The translations under genes and the position numbers were made by a program. The notes under the pieces are model-generated. The model saw only the letters and a program-made list of their open reading frames with translations, ran no database searches and was not told where the DNA came from. This document shows positions 17,001 to 24,526 of a stretch of 64,000 nucleotides of DNA, piece by piece (positions within the stretch are counted from its first letter, which is position 1; each line of letters begins with the position of its first letter). The DNA is from UBA5072 sp041737175 (lineage in GTDB: Bacteria; Bacteroidota; Bacteroidia; Bacteroidales; UBA10428): positions 62,001 to 126,000 of the forward strand of contig JBGSSF010000012.1 of NCBI GenBank assembly GCA_041737175.1, in the 5' to 3' direction.

Positions 17001-17545
17001 GGGATTTGTCTTTTGGACTAAATAATACAGGCGACTGCATAAAGATGTACTCGGATGAGCAAGACCTGGTTGATAAAGTTTGTTATGGAGTTGTTGATCC
17101 CTGGCCTCCCGAACCCAATATTAATGGAGTGAGCGTGGAACTCATACAGCCGGTGTATGATAATTCCATGGCCATTAACTGGCAAGCATCTGCAGCACTT
17201 CACGGTACACCCGGAAAAATTAATGATGGCACGCCAACTGCGGTGGACCCAGAAATAAAACAACCCCTTACCAGAGGAACAGTGCAATGTTATCCCAATC
17301 CGTTTTCCTCTTTCACAAGAATCCGTTTTGAGCTTATGGCAAAGGAGTGGATCAGATTATCAGTTTGCGATCTTCAGGGACATTTTGTCATTACGCTATT
17401 TGAAGGTGACTGTGAACCGGGAGTGAAGGAATTGATCTGGGACGGCAGGGATTATCTCGGATCATTGCCGGGAACAGGAATTTTTATCTGCGTCCTTCAA
17501 ACCAAAACGACTGTTGTTCACTGCAAACTGGTAATGAATAGATAG
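14006..17545 (+). CDS. Large secreted CotH-kinase/lamin-tail protein with T9SS sorting domain
   Basis: 1179 residues. Signal peptide 1-25 (ends VLSQG). Then a lamin-tail domain (about 25-110, ITEVMSSNSTSFYDED.. DWIELYNEG), a jelly-roll-like segment (about 110-260), a chitobiase/fn3-type C-domain (about 360-425, IWYTNDGSAPKRGTKIYTGPV), the CotH kinase-like domain (about 480-830, with DHYNNMLDFLN and WKWIVFDTDLGFGLY), an InlB-B-like repeat (about 860-910, YRFVNWEGPVDEP), a second lamin-tail domain (about 915-1030, DIVINEIYYQDPAG) and a C-terminal type A T9SS sorting domain (from about 1095, CYPNPFSSFTRIRFEL). CotH proteins are atypical kinases, some of which phosphorylate secreted proteins. The sorting domain predicts outer-surface display or release. 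It stands alone and converges on mutS, with 3 nt between the stops. Confidence 0.85.
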   Translation: MNKRLFYILLPALIMTTLCQNVLSQGIRITEVMSSNSTSFYDEDLSTPDWIELYNEGPRGIDLLGYGLSDDIKQRYKWIFPSIYLHPGEYLVVAASGKNRKTLPVYWESLVSVGDTFRYSIPYSEPGPWQNKDYDDETWILGTSGLGYGDNDDATIIPDGTTTLLARRKFHVYDLSTIKQMTLHMDYDDSFVAYLNGHVIARAEGSDHEAKLYRGGEPDAFLCDEAIPYLVRGENLLAVEVHNVSDISMDMSCIPFLSIGRSVRSLSSGIMSPYLTLQSSTLHTNFKIDSSGDTIVLTSPLGRIVDSLYTGNIPTDVSLGYKPGIEHIRYLFEKSTPGAANLSHAYPVRTVNDPIFSHTGGLLSGPINLAISGAGPGDTIWYTNDGSAPKRGTKIYTGPVSIDESQVIKAVITGHKRMNRKPVSHSFLLREEEPALTTISLSTDPPNLFDWDTGIYVLGPRASTEEPYLGANFWEDWERPVHIELYEPDGSLGMESDAGMKIYGSWSRAFGLKSLAFYARSKYGSKVFDNKLFLDLPFTEYNNFLLRNSGNDLVSTMFRDALMTSLLYQTDLDRQAYKPASVYINGNYWGIMNIREKINEHFLATHHGVDPYQIDFLEDTGNPIVGDPDHYNNMLDFLNNNSPALAENYNRAKSLMDVENFMEYQIAEIYFDNVDWPGNNLKFWRPKTPGGKWKWIVFDTDLGFGLYSDDAYAHNSLAFALTPDGPEYPNPPWSTFLLRRLMENQEFKNGFINRFADRLNTAFSYQTVLQHIDQMSNAIADEIPFHNARWNLWNGDVEEWRNNVEGLRVFAGNRVSYMRRYIGQQFSDIDTASIRLLTSAPQSGNIRLNSLMLKSFPWKGVYFEDIPVRIKAIPGPGYRFVNWEGPVDEPLSSFTTVNLSGYSTVKAVFMKDGSNPGDIVINEIYYQDPAGFDADDWVELYNMGEAIVDLSGWILQDDDPSHSFIIPAGTLLDPNDYLVICRNASKFKKAYPDVRQAVGDLSFGLNNTGDCIKMYSDEQDLVDKVCYGVVDPWPPEPNINGVSVELIQPVYDNSMAINWQASAALHGTPGKINDGTPTAVDPEIKQPLTRGTVQCYPNPFSSFTRIRFELMAKEWIRLSVCDLQGHFVITLFEGDCEPGVKELIWDGRDYLGSLPGTGIFICVLQTKTTVVHCKLVMNR

Positions 17546-17548
17546 CCT

Positions 17549-20134
17549 TTACTTCAAACCTATCATCTTCTTAATTTCATGTAACTTATTCAGTGCTTCA
17601 ATGGGTGTGAGGTTGTTGATATCCACCCGCCTGATCTCATCACGTATTTGTTTCAGTACCGGATCATCGAGCTGAAAAAAACTCAACTGCAAACCTTCCC
17701 GCTTTTCCGCAATTCCGGTCACCGGCCGAGTGGGAGTTTTTTCATCGTGTGAGTTTTCAAGCTCGGTTAGAACTTCATTGGCCCGGCTAACCAGACTTTT
17801 AGGCATGCCGGCCATCCGGGCCACATGAATTCCGAAGCTGTGTTCACTGCCTCCTCTAACAAGCTTACGCAGGAAAATCACCCGGTCTTCCAGTTCTTTA
17901 ATGGATATATTATAGTTCTTTACTCTTTCAAAAGAGTTTTCCATGGCATTCAGCTCATGATAATGTGTGGCAAACATGGTCTTGGGCCTGAACTTGGAAT
18001 GACCATGCAGGAATTCAACCATGGCCCAGGCGATGGAGATGCCATCATAGGTGCTAGTTCCGCGACCAATTTCATCGAGAAGAATCAGGCTGCGATCCGA
18101 AAGATTGTTCAGGATGCTCGCGGTTTCTGTCATTTCAACCATAAAGGTAGATTCACCCATGGAAATATTATCCGAAGCGCCCACCCGGGTAAAAATTTTA
18201 TCAACGTACCCGATATCAGCGCCGGCAGCCGGGACAAAACTGCCCATCTGCGCCATCAGAACAATAAGGGCGGTTTGCCTGAGAAGGGCAGACTTGCCCG
18301 ACATGTTGGGCCCGGTGAGGATGATGATCTGCTGTTCACTGCTGTTCAGTGTAACATCATTGGCAATGTAGGGTTCCGTGGCCGGAAGTTGCTTTTCAAT
18401 TACCGGATGGCGGCCCAGTCGGATGACAATACTGTCGGAATCATTCACGACAGGTCTTACATATTTGTTTTCAACGGCACACCGCGCGAAGGAAAGCAGG
18501 CAATCCAGCTTTGCCACCAACGCGGCATTCAGCTGAACCGGGGTTGTGTATTCGGCGATAGCCAGTACGAGTTCATTGAATAAACGGATTTCGAGCTCCT
18601 GTATCTTTTCCTCAGCTCCCAGAATCTTGGATTCGTATTCCTTCAGCTCTTCCGTGATGTATCTTTCAGCGCTGACCAGGGTTTGTTTCCGGATCCAGTC
18701 GGCCGGGACCTTTTCCTTATGGGTGTTTCGAACTTCGATATAGTATCCGAAAACATTATTAAAGGATATTTTGAGCGATGTTATCCCCGTTCGTTCGATC
18801 TCGCGTTGCTGCATTTTCAGCAGATATTCCTTTCCCGAATGGAGCAGGGTCCGGAGTTCATCAAGTTCTGCTGATACCCCGGTTGCAATGATATTCCCCC
18901 GGACAATCTGTGCGGGAGCATCGGATTGCAACTCTTTTTCGATACGGTCACAAATCAGCTGGCAGGGATTCATTTGTTCACCGATTCGCTGCAAAACCGG
19001 CAGATCTGATTTCTCACAAAGTTCTTTCACCGGGAGCAGGGCATGCAGGGCCAAACGCAGCTGAACCACCTCCCGGGGGGAAACACGCCCGATGGCAACC
19101 CTCGATATCAGCCGTTCAAGATCGCCTATGCGGGAAAAATGGTCTTCAAGCTCTTTTCGCATTTCCACATGATCAATCATGTGTTGCACTGCATCAAGAC
19201 GATCATTCACCGGTTTGATATCTTTCAGGGGCATGGCCACCCAGCGTTTCATGAGCCTGGCGCCCATGGGAGACAATGTACGGTCAATGATCTCGATAAA
19301 AGCTTTACCCCCTTCGAACAAGGGATGAAAAAGTTCGAGATTTCGGACTGTGAATTTGTCAAGCCAAACAAAGTGATCTTCCTGGATCCTGGATAGCGTT
19401 GAAATGTGCCTGACCTGTTTGTGCTCCGTAATGTCGAGATATCTTAGAATGGCCCCGGCAGCAATGATGCCTGATCTCAGGTTGCTGATGCCGAATCCTT
19501 TGAGAGAACTTATCTCAAAATGCTTCAGCAGTTTGTCTGTAGCGGTTTCTTCCGTAAATATCCAGTCATCCAGCTTGTATGTGCAGAAACGGCTGCCGAA
19601 AAGTTCCTGGAATTGCGCGCTCTTGCCCCGTTCATAAAGCACTTCTTTGGGTGAAAAATTATGCAGCAGCTTATCAGCATATTCGAAATTGCCCTCCGCA
19701 GTCAGGAATTCACCTGTTGAAATATCAAGAAAAGCAATTCCTGCTGTTGTCTTTTCAAGGTGCAAGCAAGCCAGGAAGTTGTTCTCTTTGTGCTCCAGCA
19801 CGTTTTCATTGATGGCAATTCCCGGTGTGACCAGTTCCGTAATCCCGCGCTTGACAATAGTTTTTGCCAGTTTGGGATCTTCGAGCTGCTCACAAATGGC
19901 AACCCGCTGACCAGCCCTGACAAGCTTGGGCAGATAGGTATCAATGGCGTGGTAAGGAAAGCCCGCCAGTTCAACAAAGGAAGCTGAACCATTGGCCCGG
20001 CGCGTTAAGGTAATACCGAGAATATCTGCGGCTTTGATGGCATCCTCACCGAAGGTCTCATAAAAATCCCCCACCCGGAATAACAGGATAGCATCGGGAT
20101 GCTTGGCTTTGATGCTGGCATACTGCTTCATCAA
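17549..20134 (-). CDS. mutS: DNA mismatch repair ATPase MutS
   Basis: Recognises mismatches and starts methyl-independent repair with MutL. The mismatch-contact motif FRVGDFYETFG gives Phe24-x-Glu26, the Walker A GPNMSGKS is at about 608-615 and Walker B LLLDEIGRGTSTYDG near 687, followed by THYHEL and the C-terminal dimer helix. Length 861 is normal for MutS1. The start is a problem: the first usable codon is TTG at 20134 directly followed by ATG at 20131, yet the frame stays open upstream and encodes LKGEKLIDTPL, and the TPLMKQY junction is conserved in MutS. No ATG or GTG precedes it before an in-frame TAA, so the real start may be a rare codon (see findings). Confidence 0.97.
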   Translation of the reverse strand: MMKQYASIKAKHPDAILLFRVGDFYETFGEDAIKAADILGITLTRRANGSASFVELAGFPYHAIDTYLPKLVRAGQRVAICEQLEDPKLAKTIVKRGITELVTPGIAINENVLEHKENNFLACLHLEKTTAGIAFLDISTGEFLTAEGNFEYADKLLHNFSPKEVLYERGKSAQFQELFGSRFCTYKLDDWIFTEETATDKLLKHFEISSLKGFGISNLRSGIIAAGAILRYLDITEHKQVRHISTLSRIQEDHFVWLDKFTVRNLELFHPLFEGGKAFIEIIDRTLSPMGARLMKRWVAMPLKDIKPVNDRLDAVQHMIDHVEMRKELEDHFSRIGDLERLISRVAIGRVSPREVVQLRLALHALLPVKELCEKSDLPVLQRIGEQMNPCQLICDRIEKELQSDAPAQIVRGNIIATGVSAELDELRTLLHSGKEYLLKMQQREIERTGITSLKISFNNVFGYYIEVRNTHKEKVPADWIRKQTLVSAERYITEELKEYESKILGAEEKIQELEIRLFNELVLAIAEYTTPVQLNAALVAKLDCLLSFARCAVENKYVRPVVNDSDSIVIRLGRHPVIEKQLPATEPYIANDVTLNSSEQQIIILTGPNMSGKSALLRQTALIVLMAQMGSFVPAAGADIGYVDKIFTRVGASDNISMGESTFMVEMTETASILNNLSDRSLILLDEIGRGTSTYDGISIAWAMVEFLHGHSKFRPKTMFATHYHELNAMENSFERVKNYNISIKELEDRVIFLRKLVRGGSEHSFGIHVARMAGMPKSLVSRANEVLTELENSHDEKTPTRPVTGIAEKREGLQLSFFQLDDPVLKQIRDEIRRVDINNLTPIEALNKLHEIKKMIGLK

Positions 20135-20218
20135 AGGTGTGTCTATGAGTTTTTCTCCTTTCAGGGGAATGATTTTTGAAATGTATAAAAATAGTGCAAT
20201 TTAACAATATGCTAATGC

Positions 20219-20266
20219 AAATGTGCAAATGTGCAAATGTGCAAATGTGCAAATGTGCAAATGTGC
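20219..20266. repeat. Tandem repeat, 8-nt unit AAATGTGC x6
   Basis: Six perfect copies of AAATGTGC followed by the partial copy AAATGC, placed in the divergent gap between mutS and the methyltransferase gene. Confidence 0.95.
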
Positions 20267-20289
20267 AAATGCAAATAGAAGGAATTTAG

Positions 20290-20297
20290 TATTTTTG
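20290..20297 (+). promoter_or_regulatory. -7 box for the methyltransferase gene at 20314
   Basis: TATTTTTG matches TAnnTTTG, 16 nt before the ATG and 23 nt after the end of the tandem repeat, so a change in repeat number would alter the region upstream of the -33 position. Confidence 0.45.
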
Positions 20298-20313
20298 ACG
20301 ATATTTAGGAAAG

Positions 20314-21123
20314 ATGGATGTTCAGAATTTTCTGGAGTTTTTTATTAAGGAGCTTGAGGGTAACCGTGATCTCCAAACTTACTACCACCTGCTGAATAGC
20401 AAGCATCGATTCTTATGGAGAAAGGCATACCTGGAACAAAGGTTGACATACGTTGACAGCCATTTGGGGACAACATCGGGCAAAATCTGGGATGCAGGAT
20501 GCGGATATGGAACCACGGCAATTTTTTTGGCATTAAAAGGCTATGAAGTGCTGGGCAACACGCTTGAGTTTTATTATGACAAGATAAATCCCAGGCTTGA
20601 TTTCTGGAGCAAATACGGAAATCTGGATAAGCTGAAATTTGAGTATGCCGATCTGTATGATATGCCGGATTCCGATTCGCGGTACAATGCAATCATAGCC
20701 CAGGATACCCTGCATCATCTGGAACCAGCTAAAGACGCTGTTGGTATATTTTACCGTTCGCTGAAGCAGGATGGCAGACTGATTGTTGCAGAGGAGAACG
20801 GCGGCAATGTTTTCATCTGTCTTAAAAATTTCCGCAAAAGAGGATTTAAGCGGACCATTGCCTATTATGATGAGAGGCTTAAGAAAAATATTGTAATGGG
20901 CAATGAAAATGCGCAGAGTTTGCAGAAATGGAAACAACTGATGAAGGTTTGCGGTCTGACACTTTTGGATTTTGAATATATCCGTTTCCTGCCTCCTGTA
21001 TTTTTTAACAACCGGAATTACCAGCGCATTATCGGTTGGGAAAAGCAAACAGGAAAGAAAACAACGCTTTTGCGCGAAATTTTGTTTTTTGGTATTAATT
21101 TCACTGCCGTTAAACCAACATAA
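20314..21123 (+). CDS. Class I SAM-dependent methyltransferase
   Basis: 269 residues. Motif I is IWDAGCGYGTTAIFLALKGYEV, motif II/III area FEYADLYDMPDSD, then AIIAQDTLHHLEPAKDAV and LKQDGRLIVAEENGG, a standard methyltransferase_11/25 core. The C-terminal third is Lys/Arg-rich and aromatic (LPPVFFNNRNYQRIIGWEKQ). Substrate cannot be assigned. It is divergent from mutS and 10 nt upstream of a DUF2007 gene, probably co-transcribed with it. Confidence 0.8.
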   Translation: MDVQNFLEFFIKELEGNRDLQTYYHLLNSKHRFLWRKAYLEQRLTYVDSHLGTTSGKIWDAGCGYGTTAIFLALKGYEVLGNTLEFYYDKINPRLDFWSKYGNLDKLKFEYADLYDMPDSDSRYNAIIAQDTLHHLEPAKDAVGIFYRSLKQDGRLIVAEENGGNVFICLKNFRKRGFKRTIAYYDERLKKNIVMGNENAQSLQKWKQLMKVCGLTLLDFEYIRFLPPVFFNNRNYQRIIGWEKQTGKKTTLLREILFFGINFTAVKPT

Positions 21124-21133
21124 ATGCATTTCC

Positions 21134-21385
21134 ATGAATGATTCAGCCACTCCCGTAGAGGTATTCGCGGGCACTGCCTGGGAAGCGGCCCTGGTTAAAA
21201 GCCTGCTCGAAAACGCTGAGATTGAAACTTTTCTGAAAGACGAAATACGGGGCACCCTGATTCCCTGGCATGTTTCTCCCGGGGGGGCCAATCCTGTAAA
21301 GGTTGTTGTATCGAGCGAACATGTCGAAAGAGCATTGCAGGTAGTGCATGAGTTTGAGGTCAACCGCAAAAATGATGATGCCTGA
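21134..21385 (+). CDS. DUF2007 family small protein
   Basis: 83 residues starting at ATG 21134, 10 nt after the methyltransferase stop; the same frame is open further upstream, but that part lies inside the methyltransferase gene. The sequence VEVFAGTAWEAALVKSLLENAEIETFLKD.. VKVVVSSEHVERALQVVHEFE has the beta-alpha-beta layout of DUF2007 (putative signal-transducing protein, PII-like fold). No function is established. Confidence 0.8.
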   Translation: MNDSATPVEVFAGTAWEAALVKSLLENAEIETFLKDEIRGTLIPWHVSPGGANPVKVVVSSEHVERALQVVHEFEVNRKNDDA

Positions 21386-21396
21386 CCTCCGCAATC

Positions 21397-21438
21397 CATA
21401 ATTCACAATTCATAATTCATAATTCATAATTCATAATT
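21397..21438. repeat. Tandem repeat, 7-nt unit CATAATT x6
   Basis: Six copies of CATAATT (the second is CACAATT), filling most of the gap between the DUF2007 stop and the next ATG at 21446. Confidence 0.95.
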
Positions 21439-21445
21439 TGTCCAC

Positions 21446-22516
21446 ATGGCTCTCAACCACGGTTCAGATAATAAACGTGCAGTACAGGCAAAATTCGATG
21501 CACAGAAAATTGCCTTCGGTCCCATTATGTTTCAGGCCGCTTTGGCTCTCAGGAACCTGGGCATCCTTCAGCTGGTAAAAGATGCTGAGAATGGCATTAC
21601 TATGGAAGAAATTTCCCGCAAACTGGAACTTCCGTTATATGGCATCAAGGTATTGTTGGAAGCGGGTTTGAGCCTGGAGGTAGTTTGGGTTGAAAACAGC
21701 AGATTCCGGCTGACCAAAACCGGCTGGTTTATTTTATGTGATGAGCTGACCCGGGTAAACATGGATTTCACCAATGATGTAAACTACCTGGGCATGTTCT
21801 CGCTTACCGAATCCATTCGGTCAGGAAAACCTACCGGTTTAAAGGTTTTTGGCGACTGGCCCACGGTTTATGAAGGTCTGTCACAACTCCCCGCAAAGGC
21901 TCAGAAAAGCTGGTTCGGCTTTGATCATTTCTATTCCGACTATGCATTTCCTGAAGTCCTGCCGGTTGTTTTCAGGAACAGTCCAAAACATATTCTCGAT
22001 GTGGGCGGGAACACGGGAAAATTCGCCATCCAATGCGCTACCTATAACCGCGAAGCCAGGATTACAATTCTTGACCTGCCGGGACAGCTTGCAAAAGCGG
22101 CACAAAATATCACTGCCGCAGGAGTGGAGGACCGGATTGATCTATATCCCATCAACCTGCTGGACCATACACATCCTTTCCCGAAAAATCCTGACATCAT
22201 CTGGATGAGCCAGTTCCTGGATTGTTTTTCACAGGAGGATATCTCCGGACTTTTAAAACGCTCGGCGGATGCCATGCATGACAATTCGGCCCTTTATATC
22301 CTGGAAACCTACTGGGATCAACAGAAATACGAAGCCTCAACATACAGCCTTCATGCAACATCATTGTATTTCACCAATATTGCCAATGGCTGCAGCCAGA
22401 TGTACCATTCCGATGATATGCGGAAGTTGATTGAGAAATCGGGACTGGTGCTGGCAGAAGAAATAAGGAATGTGGGCGTCAGCCATACATTGTTTATCTG
22501 CAGGAAAAAAAAGTGA
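21446..22516 (+). CDS. Winged-helix O-methyltransferase (methyltransferase family 2 type)
   Basis: 356 residues. N-terminal dimerisation/winged-helix part (about 20-110: AALALRNLGILQLVKDAENGITMEEISRKLELP..VKVLLE-like, FRLTKTGWFILCDE) followed by a class I SAM domain with ILDVGGNTGKFAIQ (motif I), ITILDLPGQLAKA, NPDIIWMSQFLDCFSQEDI and ALYILETYWDQQ. This architecture is shared with plant-type and polyketide O-methyltransferases and some sterol or quinone modifiers. Substrate unknown. The stop codon falls inside the next tandem repeat. Confidence 0.75.
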   Translation: MALNHGSDNKRAVQAKFDAQKIAFGPIMFQAALALRNLGILQLVKDAENGITMEEISRKLELPLYGIKVLLEAGLSLEVVWVENSRFRLTKTGWFILCDELTRVNMDFTNDVNYLGMFSLTESIRSGKPTGLKVFGDWPTVYEGLSQLPAKAQKSWFGFDHFYSDYAFPEVLPVVFRNSPKHILDVGGNTGKFAIQCATYNREARITILDLPGQLAKAAQNITAAGVEDRIDLYPINLLDHTHPFPKNPDIIWMSQFLDCFSQEDISGLLKRSADAMHDNSALYILETYWDQQKYEASTYSLHATSLYFTNIANGCSQMYHSDDMRKLIEKSGLVLAEEIRNVGVSHTLFICRKKK

Positions 22517-22544
22517 AACAGTGAAACAGTGGAACGGTGGAACA
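22513..22544. repeat. Tandem repeat, 8-nt unit GTGAAACA x4
   Basis: Units GTGAAACA, GTGAAACA, GTGGAACG, GTGGAACA. The first unit includes the stop codon of the preceding methyltransferase gene. Confidence 0.9.
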
Positions 22545-22572
22545 GTAATATCTTTAACTAAACTTCAATTCG

Positions 22573-23796
22573 ATGAATAACAACAGTCGCAGAAAATTTT
22601 TAAAAAATGCAACCGGACTGGTTGCCACAGGATTGGTCGCCAATTCCGCCCTGGGCAGTACGATACAACATATCAAACCTGCAGATGAAAAGAAGGAAAT
22701 GATCTGCAGAATCCTTGGAAGAACAGGCATCAGCCTCCCCATTGTAAGCATGGGTGTGATGAACAGCAACAATCCCAATTTGCTGAAAGTTGGCTGGCAG
22801 TCTGGTATCCGCCATTTCGACACTGCCTGGAATTACCAGATGGGGAACAATGAGAGAATGGTTGGCGCCATGGTAAGGGAACTGAACATGGACAGGAAGG
22901 AGGTCATCATTACGACCAAAATTCTCCTTGACCGGAATCTGAAAAAACCTGAGCTCGCGAAAGAAAGAAAAGCGCAGTTCATGGCAAGGTTCGCCCAGAG
23001 CATGGATCGGCTTCAGATGGATTATGTGGATATTCTGATGTATCATGATGTCAGCACCCTTGAAGAGGTTTCAGACCCGGTTATCATGGAAGCCATGCAG
23101 GAATTGAAGGATCAGGGAAAGATCAGGTTCCCCTCATTTTCTACACATGTGTATTGGCCCGAATTACTTACTGCTGCGGCCGATCAGGGATTCTATGATG
23201 TTGTATTGCTTTCTTTGAATTATTCCATGGCAGGAGATGAAGCATCACTGAATGCCATGCGCTATGCTGCCTCTAAGGGCGTAGGTATGATTGCCATGAA
23301 AACCCAGTGTCAGCAGGATTGGTACAAGCAAAATCTCCCGGCTGAAACGCAAAGGTTTTATGAGGGAAGCCTGATGCATTCAGCCCTTCTCAAATGGGCC
23401 CTGCGCAATGAGCAAGTTGCCACCGCCGTGCCCGGATTCACCACCTTTGAACAATTACAGGCCGATGTTGATGTGGCTTACAACCTGGAGTATACCCAGG
23501 ATGAGATAAAATTTCTGGAAGACCATAATGTGAAGCTTGCCATTCAGTCGGTTTGCCGCTTCTGCGGCGGTTGCAAAGGAACCTGCCCGCATGGAGTGGA
23601 TATTCCCGCGCTGATGCGCACGCATATGTATGCTGCCTCATACGGAAACATGCACATGACCAGATCAACCATTTCAGGTATTGAACAGGGCAGGGGACTG
23701 GATGTTTGTGAACAGTGCGGCGAGTGTGTGGCACAGTGCAGGAATAAGGTGTTGATAGCAGGTAGAATTGAGGAACTAAAAAGTATGCAGGTATAA
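22573..23796 (+). CDS. Tat-signal aldo/keto reductase with two 4Fe-4S sites
   Basis: 407 residues. Twin-arginine signal SRRKFLKNATGLV at the start. The middle is an aldo/keto reductase barrel (ILGRTGISLPIVSMGVM, IRHFDTAWNYQMGNNERMVG, MDYVDILMYHDV, GVGMIAMKTQ, AVPGFTTFEQLQ). The C-terminus has two cysteine clusters, CRFCGGCKGTC at about 348 and CEQCGECVAQC at about 389, each able to hold a [4Fe-4S] cluster. Such fusions are common in anaerobic Bacteroidota and are presumed to move electrons between the reductase site and a ferredoxin. Substrate unknown. It stands between two repeats with a 56-nt upstream gap. Confidence 0.85.
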   Translation: MNNNSRRKFLKNATGLVATGLVANSALGSTIQHIKPADEKKEMICRILGRTGISLPIVSMGVMNSNNPNLLKVGWQSGIRHFDTAWNYQMGNNERMVGAMVRELNMDRKEVIITTKILLDRNLKKPELAKERKAQFMARFAQSMDRLQMDYVDILMYHDVSTLEEVSDPVIMEAMQELKDQGKIRFPSFSTHVYWPELLTAAADQGFYDVVLLSLNYSMAGDEASLNAMRYAASKGVGMIAMKTQCQQDWYKQNLPAETQRFYEGSLMHSALLKWALRNEQVATAVPGFTTFEQLQADVDVAYNLEYTQDEIKFLEDHNVKLAIQSVCRFCGGCKGTCPHGVDIPALMRTHMYAASYGNMHMTRSTISGIEQGRGLDVCEQCGECVAQCRNKVLIAGRIEELKSMQV

Positions 23797-23832
23797 AAGA
23801 AGATTGGTTTCTGTTGATGTAGTTGCATTAAT

Positions 23833-24363
23833 ATGGATCGACCCAGGACCTGTATGAAAAATTCAAACATTGAAATACGTGAAATCAGAGAACAGGATAA
23901 CCACAGGCTGGCAGAGATAATTCGCAAAACGCTTGTTGAATTTGGTGCCAATAAACCGGGAACCGTTTTCTATGATGCCAGTACCGACAGGTTGAGCGAA
24001 GTTTTTAAAATAAACAGCAGTTCGTATTTTGTGGCCAGTATGGATGGTGAAATTGCCGGTGGAGCCGGAATTTATCCGTCCGCCGGACTACCTCCGGATA
24101 CCTGCGAGCTTGTCAAGATGTACCTGTTGCCTCAGGCGAGAGGAAAGGGACTGGGACGAGAATTGCTGGGCCGTTGCATCGAATATGCCAGTAAAACCGG
24201 ATACCGGCATGTTTACCTGGAAACCATGCCGGAATTGTACCTGGCCATTGCATTGTATGAAAAATTCGGATTCAGGCGGCTGACTGGCCCCCTGGGCAAT
24301 ACCGGTCATTCCGGCTGTGACATCTGGATGATCAGGGATATTGAATCAGGAGATGAAAAATAA
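23833..24363 (+). CDS. GNAT family N-acetyltransferase
   Basis: About 176 residues. The start could instead be the ATG at 23854, where the sequence KNSNIEIREIREQD begins the usual GNAT first strand and an AGGA lies a few bases before. The acetyl-CoA loop reads VKMYLLPQARGKGLGRELL (Q/RxxGxG/A), and YEKFGFRRL is the final motif. The small-molecule or protein target is not evident. It is 36 nt after the aldo/keto reductase gene and may share its transcript. Confidence 0.85.
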   Translation: MDRPRTCMKNSNIEIREIREQDNHRLAEIIRKTLVEFGANKPGTVFYDASTDRLSEVFKINSSSYFVASMDGEIAGGAGIYPSAGLPPDTCELVKMYLLPQARGKGLGRELLGRCIEYASKTGYRHVYLETMPELYLAIALYEKFGFRRLTGPLGNTGHSGCDIWMIRDIESGDEK

Positions 24364-24365
24364 AT

Positions 24366-24401
24366 GGGTTGACCCACCCCATTGCATGTAACGGTCAACC
24401 C
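24366..24401. repeat. Inverted repeat / possible transcript-end hairpin
   Basis: GGGTTGACC (24366-24374) and GGTCAACCC (24393-24401) pair over 9 bp with an 18-nt loop, just after the GNAT stop. There is no T run, so it is at best a weak terminator or RNA-stabilising hairpin. Confidence 0.6.
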
Positions 24402-24414
24402 ATCAGTGATAGAC

Positions 24415-24520
<106 letters not shown>

Positions 24521-24526
24521 GTTGCA

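Noticed and set aside
17825..19910. Several plus-strand open frames of 60-250 codons opposite mutS.
   Set aside because: They are antisense shadows of mutS codon structure with no domain content.
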